A DNA stretch of 64,000 bases from Salvelinus alpinus (lineage: Eukaryota; Chordata; Actinopteri; Salmoniformes; Salmonidae), in contig NC_092090.1 in assembly GCF_045679555.1 (NCBI RefSeq), positions 28,389,702 to 28,453,701 of the forward strand, read 5' to 3'. The notes beneath the pieces are model-generated. The model was not told where the DNA came from, did no database searches, and was given only the letters and a program-made list of their open reading frames with translations. Shown one piece after another: positions 54,410-63,934 of the stretch (the stretch's first letter is position 1; each line of letters starts with the position of its first letter). Made by a program: the position numbers and the translations under genes.

Positions 54410-55949
54410 CAGTCGTGGCCAAAAGTTTTGAGAATCACACAAATATTAATTTTCATAGTCTGCTGCCTCAGTTTGTATGATGGCAATTTACATATACTCC
54501 AGAATGAGATGAAGAGTGATCAGATGAATTGCAATTAATTGAAAAGTCCCTATTTGCCATGCAAATGAACTGAATCTCCCAAAAACATTTCCACTGCATT
54601 TCAGCCTTGCCATAAAAGGACCAGCTGACATGTCAGTGATTCTCTCGTTAACACAGGTGTGAGTGTTGACGAGGACAAGGCTGGAGATCACTCTGTCATG
54701 CTGATTGAGTTCAAATAACAGACTGGAAGCTTCAAAAGGAGAGTGGTGCTTGGAATCATTGTTCTTCCTCTGTCAACAATGGTTACCTGCAAGGAAAAAT
54801 GTGCCGTCATTATTGCTTTGCACAAAAAGGGCTTCACAGGCAAAGATATTGCTGCCAGTCAGATTGCACCTAAATCAACCATTTATCGGATCATCAAGAA
54901 CTTCAAGGAGAGCGGTTCAATTGTTGTGAAGAAGGCTTCGGGGCACCCAAGAAAGTCCAGCAAGCGCCAGGACGTCTCCTAAAGTTGATTCAGCTGCGGG
55001 ATCGGGGCACCACCAGTACAGAGCTTGCTCAGGAATGGCAGCAGGCAGGTGTGAGTGCATCTGCACGCACAGTGAGGCGAAGACTTTTGGAGGATGGCCT
55101 GGTGTCAAGAAGGGCAGCAAAGAAGCCACTTCTCTCCGGGAAAAACATCAGGGACAGACTGATATTCTGCAAAAGGCACAGAGATTGGACTGCTGAGGAC
55201 TGGGGTAAAGTCATTTTCTCTGATGAATCCCCTTTCCGATTGTTTGAGGCATCCGAAAAAAAGCTTGTCCGGAGAAGACAAGGTGAGCGCTACCATCAGT
55301 CCTGTGTCATGCCAACAATAAAGCATCCTGAGACCATTCATGTGTGGGGTTGCTTCTCAGCCAAGAGAGAGTGGGCTCACTCACAATTTTGCCTAAGAAC
55401 ACAGCCATGAATAAAGAATGGTACCAACACATCCTCCGAGAGCAACTTCTCCCAACCATCCAGGAACAGTTTGGTGACGAACAATGCCTTTTCCAGCATG
55501 ATGGAGCACCTTGCCATAAGGCAAAAGTGATAACTAAGTGGCTCAGGGAACAAAATATTGATATTTTGGGTCGATGGCCAGGAAACTCCCAGACCTTAAT
55601 CCCATTGAGAACTTGTGGTCAATCCTCAAGAGGCGGGTGGACAAACAAAAACCCACAAATTCTGACAAATTCCAAGCATTGATTATGCAAGAATGGGCTG
55701 CCATCATTCAGGATGTGGCCCAGAAGTTAATTGACAGCATGCCAGGGCGGATTGCAGAGGTCTTGAAAAAGAAGGGTCAACACTGCAATTATTGACTCTT
55801 TGCATCAACTTCATGTAATTGTCAATTAATGCTTGTAATTATACTTCAGTATTCCATAGTAACATCTGACAAATATCTAAAGACACTGAGGCAGCAGACA
55901 TTATGAAAATTAATATTTGTGTCATTCTCAAATGTTTTGGCCACGACTG
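54410..55949 (+). mobile_element. Nearly complete Tc1-like transposon
   Basis: It is 1,540 bp between TA (54408-54409) and TA (55950-55951). The ends CAGTCGTGGCCAAAAG and CTTTTGGCCACGACTG appear as inverted repeats (the right end reads GTTTTGGCCACGACTG). The inner TGAGAATCACACAAATATTA is mirrored by TAATATTTGTGTCATTCTCA. Both arms and the whole transposase region are present, so this is the most complete DNA transposon in the window. Confidence 0.9.
54743..55795 (+). pseudogene. Tc1 transposase, full span with three frameshifts
   Basis: Probable start MVTCKEKCAV at 54779. The N-terminal helix-turn-helix (GFTGKDIAASQIAPKSTIYR) and GHPRKSS are followed by a frame change near 54975-54985. Then come LAQEWQQAGVSASARTVRRR and WTAEDWGKVIFSDESPF, with the first catalytic Asp near 55220. 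A second shift lies near 55364, then CLFQHDGAPCHKAK with the second Asp near 55500. A third shift lies near 55585, then LNPIENLWSILKRRVDKQKP with the catalytic Glu near 55608, ending at 55795. The order is DD34E as in active Tc1 enzymes, but three shifts make it inactive. Confidence 0.85.
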
Positions 55950-56849
55950 TAGACCATACTATCTGTATTTTTCGTAGCTGTTTACATACCACCACAGTCA
56001 GAGGCTGGCACTAAAACAGCATTGAATGTTCTGTATTCCGCCATAAGCAAACAAGAAAATGCTCACCCAGAGGCGGCGCTCCTAGTAGCTGGGGACTTTA
56101 ATGCAGGGAAACTTAAATCTGTTTCACCAAATATCTATCAGCATGTTAAATGTGCAACTGGGGGACTCTGGACCACCTTTACGCAACACAGAGACACATA
56201 CATACACAGCCCTCCTTCGCCCTACATTTGGCCAATCTGACCATAATTCTATCCTCCTGATTCCTGCTTACAAGCAAAAATTAAAGTAGAAAGAACAAGT
56301 GACTAGATCAATAAAAAAGTGGTCAGATGAAGCAGATGCTAAGCTACAGGACTGGAATATGTTCCGGGATTCCTCCGATGGTATTGAGGAGTACACCACA
56401 TCAGTCATTGGCTTCATCCATAAGTGCATCGATGACGTCATCCCCACAGTGACCGTACGTACGTACATACCCCAACCAGAAGCCATGGATTACAGGCAAA
56501 ATCCGCACTGAGCTAAAGGCTAGAGCTGCCGCTTTCAAGGAGCGGGACTCTAGCCCGGAAGCTTATAAGAAATCCCGCTATGCCCTCCGACAAACCATCA
56601 AACAGGCAAAGTGTCAATACAGGACTAAGATCGAATCGTACTACACTGGCCCTGATGCTCGTCAGGTGTGGCAGGGTTTGCAAACCATTTCAGACTTCAA
56701 AGGGAAGCACAGCCGAGAGCTGCCCAGTGACACGAGCCTACCAGACAAGCTAAACTACTATGCTTGCTTCGAGGCAAATGGCACTGAAACATGAATGAGA
56801 TCACCAGCTATATCTTAGACTGGCCAATAAAAATACAAGTTTAAGATGG

Positions 56850-57243
56850 GCAAAATAACACAGACACTGGACAGAGATATGTTTTTTTCTTTGCAACTCT
56901 GCCTAGAAGGCCATCATCCCGGAGTTGCCTCTTTACTGTTGAAATTGAGACTGGTGTTTTGCGGGTACTATTTAATGAAGTTGCCAGTTGAGGACTTATG
57001 AGGCGTCTGTTTCTCAAACTAGACACTAATGTACTTGTCATTTTGCTCAGTTGTGCACCAGGGCCTCCCACTACTCTTTCTATTCTGGTTAGAGCCAGTT
57101 TGCGCTGTTCTGTGAAGGGAGTAGTACACAGCGTTGTACGAGATCTTCAGTTTCTTGGCAATTTCTCACATGGAATAGCTTTCATTTCTCAGAACAAGAT
57201 TAGACTGATGAGTTTCAGAAGAAAGTTCTTTGTTTCTAGCCAT
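56850..57243 (-). pseudogene. Tc1/mariner transposase N-terminus
   Basis: ATG at 57243 (- strand) begins MARNKELSSETHQSN. After NESYSM an in-frame TGA (CGA to TGA type change) interrupts, then EIAKKLKISYNAVYYSLHR. Another stop lies near 57025, followed by SSLRNRRLISPQLATSLNST and STVKRQLRDDGLLGRVAKKK. These are the helix-turn-helix DNA-binding domains. The catalytic half is lost. Confidence 0.75.
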
Positions 57244-57658
57244 TTTGAGCCTGTAATCGAACTCACAAATGCTGATGCTCCAGATACTCAACTAGTCTAA
57301 AGAAGGCCAGTTTTATTGCTTCTTTAAATCAGGACAAAACTTTTCAGCTGTGCTAACATAATTGCAAAAGGGTTTTCTAATGATCAATTAGCCTTTTAAA
57401 ATGATAAACTCTTGGATTAGCTAACACAGCGTGCCATTGGAACACAGGAGTGATGGTTGCTGATAATGGGCCTCTGTACGCCTATGTAGATATTCCATAA
57501 AACAAACCGTTTCCAGCTACAATAGTAATTTACAACATTAACAATGTCTACACTGTATTTCTGATCAATTTGATGTTATTTTAATGTACAAAATGTTTTG
57601 CTTTCTTTCAAAAACAAGGACATTTCTAAGTGACCCCAAACTTTTGAAAGGTAGTGTA

Positions 57659-59084
57659 CGTATATACATATTAGCATGGGTATTGAAAGATACCAGAGGA
57701 TGGATAACAAAAAGAAGCACAAATATAAGAAAAGGACAGTACATGTTTTGTTTTTGTGCTAAATGTATACATTATGATTTGCCTCTGAACTGTATGTGAA
57801 CCCTTCTGCAATCTACTGGCACTAACCATTAAAAACTACAACTTCAACCAGGCTGTCCCTATGCTATTTGCTCTCTTTCTCTCTTAAACTGCTAGCACAA
57901 ACCCTATGTGAAAATTGGGCTTTTCACGAAAGATCATGAAAAAAATATCAACTGGCCCAAATCAGCTCTACATAATTCAGCAGGGAGGTGTGCAACTACC
58001 ACACATTATACCCATTATACCAATGGAGAAACTATGCCACCTACATAGGTATTACCATATCCCTTTCAATTCACATTCCTTGCAGAAATAACTATTTGCA
58101 AACCTTTTAAAATGTCCAGAAAGTGGTTTTAGAAGGGTATTTATACTTTAAAAGACATATTGTATATGAATGGATGGGGATTAAAGAATTCTGCCAGTGT
58201 TCTAATGTCCTAGTTTCATATTTTTTTCTTTACTTCAAACTCTATATATCCAAGTGAGCCTATGAGGACCTTGGGGATCAGATTTACCATTATACCCATT
58301 GATCAAACGTATAACAGATAGACACTGCTCAAAAGGAGTTGTTTGTGATATCTACAGTCAGTTACCACTTTATTAGGTTCACCACCCTATTCACAAAAAT
58401 AAATTGCTCCTACATACACCAAGTCCTGTGGTCTTGGCTTGCTAGACACTAAAGCATGCAGCGAAGTATTCAGGTATTCTGTTACTGTTGTTTGAACTTT
58501 AGAATGTGTAAAATGACAGCACAGTCTGATGACTTTTGTAACTCAGAAAAGTTCAAAAACTTGTACTGACTAATGAACTCCAACTGAACTTAACTTGAAC
58601 AGTCCATCTCCTTTCCCAGTTCCATCAACAGTTTTGAATTCACGCTGTTCCAGATGCAAAGGGGATTGTACCTAATAAAGTGACCAATGAATCTATAGAC
58701 TTTCCAGAATGTGTTCTGGGAATAACCGGGTATTAAACATTTGGCTGTAAGTGTTGAACAGTTGAATCTATTACCTCAGGAGATGGTACCATTCAGCTTG
58801 TCTGGGGATGACAAAGAAGGACTTTAACAAAGCCAAAATAGAAAACAATTGGAAGGGGCCTCTTTGCCATTAAATTTGAGACATAAATGACTGTTTGTGC
58901 CTTGTAACTACTTTAAAATGTGTTACTGTTACACTAAAAATGTGAACATTGATTTGGCATACAATTTAAGATTGTAAACGTTGTACAACTTTATGTAAAC
59001 ATTGTCTAACTTCATATAGAACAAATTGTACTTGAAATGAACATTTCTTTAAAGTTATTGCAAATAAATGCATATTTTCACTTT
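57659..59084. other. Non-coding interior of the inverted-repeat region
   Basis: No gene is recognised on either strand, including ss18l2 exons 2-3, for which I looked. It contains the MITE-like repeat at 58354-58698. Confidence 0.4.
58354..58698. repeat. MITE-like repeat with CACTTTATTAGGT inverted ends
   Basis: The left end reads ACAGTCAGTTACCACTTTATTAGGT in two parts and the right end reads ACCTAATAAAGTGACCAATG. The 13-base core CACTTTATTAGGT / ACCTAATAAAGTG is inverted. It resembles a common vertebrate non-autonomous repeat with these ends. The interior is not conserved enough to classify. Confidence 0.55.
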
Positions 59085-59390
59085 TTTCTGTGACAATCAG
59101 TGAATTGGTTATTGATTTCTTCATCTTTAAATGCAATATGAGATGTTATGTATTTCTATCAAATCAAAACTTGAATTTCTACTCAAAGAAGCAAAGGTTG
59201 TAAAAGTATACTAGACGTTTATAGAAAGCATACCTAGTTTGATGATTCTGTGACAAATGGTGAATTAGTTATTGATTTATACCGCTTTAAATGTCATTTT
59301 ATAGATTTGATGTATTTCTATAAAATCGAAACTGGAATTTCTATTCAAAACGGTGAATTAGTAGATTTTTACATTTTTAAATTGCTTTTG
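59085..59390. repeat. Two tandem degenerate ~155-bp blocks at right end of inverted-repeat region
   Basis: Block 1 (59085-59244) and block 2 (59245-59390) share TTCTGTGACAA, GTGAATT-GTTATTGATTT, CTTTAAATG, ATGTATTTCTAT, AATCAAAACT/AATCGAAACT and GAATTTCTA-TCAAA in order. Inverted relatives are at 52077-52235 and 53633-53850. Confidence 0.6.
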
Positions 59391-59571
59391 GCGAATGTCT
59401 CTTGAATGTCTGTTAAATGTGCGAATATAAAACCAACTTTACCTCGGTCTGTACTGCTAGCGAATGAGCTAGAAAGTTGTAAACATTCGAGAACGCAAAC
59501 CAACATTCTAGCTAGCTAGATAAATGCTACATAGGTTTAACATAACCAAACTAATAGCTAACGTTACTTAC

Positions 59572-59640
59572 TATTTGGATGGTTTCTTGGTTGATCTGAG
59601 CTTTTCCTCTATGTCTTTTCGGTACAAAGGCAACAGACAT
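59572..59640 (-). CDS. ss18l2: ss18l2-like exon 1 (SSXT-family protein N-terminus), apparently isolated
   Basis: ATG at 59640 (- strand) encodes 23 residues, MSVAFVPKRHRG then KAQINQETIQI. They match the start of vertebrate SS18L2 (human begins MSVAFVPDWLRGKAEVNQET) and more distantly SS18. The exon ends at ATA|GTAAGT, a canonical donor in phase 0, where the human first exon also ends. SS18L2 is a small nuclear protein of the SS18/SSXT family, whose SNH domain links SS18 to SWI/SNF complexes. The remaining exons (residues about 24-77) would lie leftwards. I did not find them between here and the garre1 3'UTR. It is either an orphaned exon or a gene with exons lost or displaced by the inserted repeats. 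Confidence 0.7.
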
Positions 59641-59694
59641 TTTGAGTTACATTGAATGATAGACGTTACCGCCTGGGATTTTCGGTCGTCACGA

Positions 59695-59776
59695 TATGGA
59701 ACGCCGTTTGGGTCTTAAAGCACGTGGTCAAAACGTATGGAACGCCGTTTGGGTCTTATAGTACGTGGTCAAAACG
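59695..59776. repeat. 41-bp tandem duplication upstream of ss18l2-like exon
   Basis: Two adjacent units (59695-59735 and 59736-59776) both begin TATGGAACGCCGTTTGGGTC and end CGTGGTCAAAACG, differing at a few bases (AAAGCACGTGG against ATAGTACGTGG). Unit 1 has a CACGTG E-box that is TACGTG in unit 2. The area is CpG-dense compared with its surroundings, which fits a promoter of the - strand exon 55 bases away. Confidence 0.8.
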
Positions 59777-59812
59777 CGAAAGTTTTAATGCTGCGTGTGT
59801 AAAGTAAGCAGG

Positions 59813-59995
59813 TGCAAGCGCTAAATTAACGTCTTCACACCCAAAATTAACGCCTACACGTGTCAAATAAGCGCGTGCAAATGTGCTAAATAAACGGCTG
59901 CAAGCGGTCCTGCACATGTCAAATTAATGTCTACAGCTGCTAAATATTCACCTACACACGCTAATTTAACGCGTTCTTTAATATGCTAATTTTAC
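59813..59995. repeat. Degenerate short tandem motif (GCTAAATTAACG-type)
   Basis: The motif (G/T)CTAAATTAACG, with variants CAAAATTAACGCC, GTCAAATAAGCG, GCTAAATAAACGGC, GTCAAATTAATGTC, GCTAAATATTCACC and GCTAATTTAACGCG, recurs every 20-35 bases, often next to CTACAC or TGCA. Too regular for chance but too diverged for a satellite. Confidence 0.5.
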
Positions 59996-60453
59996 CAGCC
60001 AATTTCCCTAGCTCCTCCTTTCATGAAATCGATGTACAGTCAGTTTGATGCAACAACATCACAGTTGAAGATGGCGAGAAGGAACTTCCATTTTGTTGTT
60101 TCTCCGTGCTTCCAGCAACAATCGCAGCAGTACTGTATTGGATTGCTTCATGAATGCTTGTCTCCAGATATGGTGTTCCCTCCAGAGTTAGGACGGACCA
60201 TGGAGGAGAAAACAACACCGTCTGCTTGTTGAATGTAATACATATTGAAAATATTATTTAAAAAATAGAGCTACATGCATCCTTAAAATGTCTTCTTGAC
60301 CTACACATTGATTACATTCTATAGTGAGTGATGCATGCGGCTCCATTTTTTTTTCTGTAAATCATTTTCAGAACGCAATTACATTATGTTTGACAGCTTT
60401 ATTGCTTTCTCCGTGTTTTTGAAATGTATAAGCCTTTAAATGACCTTTTACAG

Positions 60454-60641
60454 ACGACTTCTACAAACGAGGCTACACTTGTGGCAGCACCTATTCCTGT
60501 GCCCCCCCCCCCCATCTTCTGCACCACTTCTTGTGGCCCCCCTCCACCTATACCACTTCCTGTGGCCTCCCCTCCACCATTCCCTGAGGCTTATCTTCCA
60601 CCTTCCCCACACTCTTCTGTTGATGTTGGTGATGACAATGA
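60454..60641 (+). other. Candidate Pro-rich exon of unknown gene
   Basis: It lies between an acceptor (CCTTTTACAG, ending 60453) and a strong donor (AATGA|GTAAGT at 60641/60642). The open frame encodes TTSTNEATLVAAPIPVPPPP and PFPEAYLPPSPHSSVDVGDD, strongly Pro-rich. A C12 run (60505-60516) inside makes the frame fragile. No homologue is recognised. It lies downstream of the ss18l2-like promoter on the opposite strand, so a divergent transcript is conceivable, but a chance frame in C-rich sequence is equally possible. Confidence 0.25.
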
Positions 60642-60993
60642 GTAAGTCATCCCTGTAAATAATTAAATGTCTTGTTATTACAGATGAATTGTGGGAAGTA
60701 TCTGAGCTTTGTTTTTCTGAATGTCTCATTTAGTGTTGACCTCCAAACACTGCTGAAGTTAATGAGATGTCAACGAAATTAACGTGATGAGGGACAGCGT
60801 TTATGATTGTGCAATGAGAACCAGGGCTTCACAAGAGAAGGTCACGGTTGGTTTGTGGAGTATCCTTCATTTATTTGGCGTGGGCAACAGCCAAACAGTA
60901 GCCTGTGTGAAGTTGGGTTAATAAACCGTCAATTCTTAAACTCATTCCTCTGTCTGGACAATTCCTCCTTTATGATCTAGTCCGGTCATTACA

Positions 60994-61010
60994 TTGGTGT
61001 TAGAAGTAGG
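60994..61010 (+). other. Retrotransposon primer-binding-like site
   Basis: TTGGTGTTAGAAGTAGG directly follows the LTR end. It resembles the complement of a tRNA-Leu 3' end (TGGTGTCAGAAGTGGG type) with two changes. The tRNA assignment is from memory of the general pattern and is tentative. Confidence 0.5.
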
Positions 61011-61109
61011 ATTGAGTTTACAAATTGAGGAACTGTGTTGGTCTTGACCCCGAGCAGCAGGAACGGTTGTGGCAGTTGTAGTTTGAATTCAGAGACAGCT
61101 TTGCGCTGA

Positions 61110-63400
61110 GTGAGGAAGAGGTGGGTCAGACTCATCTGGTGCAGCATGAGATCGACACAGGTGATGCTCGACCCATCAAGATGCGTCCCCGCCGTATCCC
61201 GCTGGTACGCCAGGAGGCGGCAGACAAGGCTGTGTTGGAGATGCAGCGGCAGACTTCATCGAGCCCTCAGACAGCCCCTGGGTGGCGCCAGTCGTCATGG
61301 TTCCTAAGATGGGGGGCAAGCTGAGGTTCTGTGCGGACTACAGGCGGCTGAATGAGGTAACCAGGAAGGACTCATACCCCGTACCACGTATCGATGAGTC
61401 GCTGGACCTGGTTAGGGGGTCCTCCTGGTTCTCCTCACTAGACCTCTGCAGTGGCTACTGGCAGGTGCCCCTCTCCCCAGAGGCCAGAGCCAAAACTGCG
61501 TTATTCACTAACAGAGGACACTGGCAGTTTAAGGTCCTGTGCTTTGGCCTGTGCAACGCTCCAGTTACTTTTGAGCGTTTGATGGACAGGGTGCTGGATG
61601 GCATCCCCCTACAGCAGTGTCTGGTATACCTCGATGACATCCTGGCCCATGGCAGCTCCTTCCAGTTAGCCCTGGTGGCGCTACGGCATGTGCTGGAGCG
61701 GGTGGCTGCCGCAGGTCTGAAGCTCCACCCCGAGAAGTGCCACTTCATGAGGAGAGAGGTGTCCTTCTTGGGCCACCAAGTGGGGAAGGAGAGGATCAGC
61801 ACCATGGAGGACAAGGTCGGGGCTGTCTGAGACTGTCCCACCCCCACCAACCAGCATCAGCTGAAGAGCTTCCTGGGCCTGGCCTCGTACTACAGGAGGT
61901 TTGTACGGGGCTTCTCAAGTGTCACTGCACCCCTGAACCGCCTGCTGCCGAAGGACAAGGCCTTCACTTGGACAGTGGAGTGTGAGGAGGCCATCAACAC
62001 CCTCAAACGTGCATTGATCGAGGCGCACGTGCTCGCCCCCCCCCTGACCTCACCTTGCCCTTTATCCTGGACACAGACGCAAGAAATGTGGGCATGGGTG
62101 GGATGCTGGCCCAGGTGGGGCCAGAGGGGGAGAGAGTGGTGGCGTACTTCAGCAAAACATTTGACAAACATGTGCGCCGCTACTGTGTCACCCGGATGGA
62201 GCTCTTGGCTGTTGTGGCTTCCGTCAAACACTTCAAGTACTACCTGGGTGGCCTGCCCTTTACTGTAACCACTCTGCTCTCCAGTGGCTCATGTCTTTCA
62301 GAGAGTCAGAGGGGCAGGTGGCATGCTGGTTGGAGGAGCTTCAGCCGTATGACTTCACAGTGGTACACAGGGCAGGGGCACGCCACTCCAACGCCGACGC
62401 CATGTCCCGTCGGCCCTGTACTGCAGACGGCTGCCGCCACTATGAGCGGAGAGAGGGACGTGAGAGAAAGCTGTGTGCAGAGGAGAGGGTCTGTGCAACA
62501 GTGTCGGGCGAGCGGGTCTGTCTGCTGTGAGCTGCAGACTGTCGATTGGCTGGATGGGGGCAGCAGCAGGGACAGGACACAGACCTACAGCCAGTGCTAC
62601 AGTGGGTAGAGGCGCAGGTGAGGCCACCGTGGGAAGAGGTGACAGCGCTCTCACTCGCGACCAAAGGGTTGTGGTCAAAGTTTGAGAGACTGTGGCTGGC
62701 TGATGGCGTACTACAGCGGGCATGGAAGGAGTCAGCTACGGGAGAGGAGAGGTGGCAGGTGGTGGTCCCAAAAGCACTGCGGGAGGCTGTGCTCCAGAGT
62801 ACTCATGGGGGGGTGGGGACTGGACACTTTGGGGTCACAAAAACACTACGCCGCCTCCGTCAGGGCTTTTACTGGGGCAGCACAAGAGGGATATGGAGGA
62901 CTTTTGCCGCCGCTGTGACAACTGCACAGCGAGAAAGGGCCCCCCAGGCCGCTCTCATGCTCAGCTCCAACAGTTCCCAGTGGGGGCTCCCATGGAGAGG
63001 GTGGGAGTGGATGTAGTTGGCCCGTTCCCTACCACAGACAGTCCATCCACAGCAACCAAGGCAGAAACTTTGAGTCCCGTGTGTTCACCACCATGTGTGA
63101 GAGGCTGGGTATGCACAAGACGCACACTACTCCTCTCCATCCTCAAAGTGATGGCCTTGTGGAGCGCATGAACAAAACGCTTGGACAGCAGTTGGCCATC
63201 GTCTCTGCCAAACAACAGCGTGACTGGGACAAGCACCTGCCTATGGTCCTCATGGCATGCCGCTCCGCTGTCCAAGTCTCCACCTCCTGCCCGCCTGCCC
63301 TCCTCATGCTGGGGAGAGATCCGCACCCCTGCAGAGATGGCGTTTGGTCGACACCCGGATAGCCCTCATGTTTCCCCTGGGCCGGAGTATGCCCGGAGAC
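61110..63400 (+). pseudogene. Gypsy pol remnant: RT, RNase H, integrase pieces
   Basis: RT: RPIKMRPRRIPLVRQEA leader, a frameshift near 61257, then KLRFCADYRRLNEVT, WFSSLDLCSGYWQVPL, FGLCNAPVTFERLMDRVL and the catalytic LVYLDDILAHG (near 61621-61650), up to an in-frame TGA at 61828-61830 (probably CGA to TGA). RNase H: LKSFLGLASYYRRF, a frameshift in a C-run near 62040, FILDTDARNVGMGGMLAQ, SKTFDKH, then a HSNADAMSRRP end. Integrase: HGGVGTGHFGVTKTLRRL, CDNCTARKGPPGRSHA (zinc-binding part), ERVGVDVVGPFP. The sequence then jumps at about 63050 to the ESRV...FTTMCERLGM region, so most of the catalytic core is deleted. HPQSDGLVERMNKTLG follows. Non-functional. Confidence 0.85.
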
Positions 63401-63934
63401 TCCAGGACCGCCTGGAGACAGCCCACACCTTCGCCAGAGTGCAGCTGGTGAATGCAGGTGTGAGGCAGAAGAGGAACTATGACGTGCACACCCGGGGAAG
63501 GCACTTTGTGGCTGGGGAGCTGGTCTGGGGGGAGAAAGGTGGCACTGCACCGGGACAGGTTAGCCCCATACAGAGGGGCCTCTTCTGCCCAAACCCCAGG
63601 GACCCCCACAATTCCCTCTCTGCCATTGACATTCTCCATGCACCCACCCCCAGGTGCCGCAGACAAGGCTCCAGACAGCCCACTCCCCCTGTCTCCCTCC
63701 CTGTGTCACCGCGTGATTCCCCGGAGCCACGGCCTGTATTCCCCGTTCCCGCATCCTTGTCCCCCATATCCCTGCCTTCATCCCCTGGGTCCCAGAGGGG
63801 CAGCCCTCTGCCACGGATGGAGCCCCGTTTCACATCTGGACACTCTGCAACCATCACGGCCATGCAGGCAAAGGAGACCTCCGGGTTGCTTTGTTTGTTC
63901 CCTCGGGACGAGGGACTTTGTGGTGGGGGGGCTG

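Larger units (their letters stand above)
54237..56792 (+). pseudogene. L2-like LINE fragment (endonuclease and linker), interrupted by Tc1
   Basis: After removal of 54410-55949 the + strand reads an APE endonuclease remnant: ATGACACTATCAACATACAG at the 5' side, then in broken frames VAVYIPP-like and EAALLVAGDFNAG (near 56065-56110), DHNSILLIPAYKQK (near 56238-56280) and a linker region homologous to residues about 180-340 of the ORF at 21196-23724. It stops before the RT domain at a TGA near 56793. Both 3' UTR and tail are absent. Several stops and frameshifts. Confidence 0.7.
54062..57656 (-). mobile_element. Tc1/mariner element, split by a LINE that is itself split by another Tc1
   Basis: The ends CACTACCGTTCAAAAG (TA at 54060-54061) and CTTTTGAAAGGTAGTG (TA at 57657-57658) are inverted repeats, with the inner GGGGTCACTTAGAAATGTCC also mirrored. 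The - strand transposase N-terminus is at 56850-57243. The C-terminal half and part of the left arm are replaced by the LINE segment from about 54237 to 56792. Confidence 0.8.
52013..59455. mobile_element. Region bounded by related repeat blocks in inverted orientation
   Basis: The left end contains GAGGTAAAGTTGGTTTTATA and CATTCGCCAAAAGC (52027-52070). The right end contains the reverse complement, GCTTTTGGCGAATG and TATAAAACCAACTTTACCTC (59385-59445). Inside each end are about 150-160-bp blocks in opposite orientation (left 52077-52235 and 53633-53850, right 59085-59390) sharing CATACCTAGTTTGATG, AATTAGTTATTGATTTATA and AAATCAAAAC-like words. Removing the TTAA MITE (52236-53632) and the Tc1 nest (54062-57656) leaves about 2.45 kb. 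This suggests one large element with long inverted ends. Termini and target duplication are not certain, and no coding gene of its own is recognised. Confidence 0.45.

Noticed and set aside
60023..60232. 69-residue frame as the first exon of a + strand gene
   Set aside because: It has an AAGATGGCG start-like context but no recognisable protein similarity, no convincing donor before its stop, and is too short to call.
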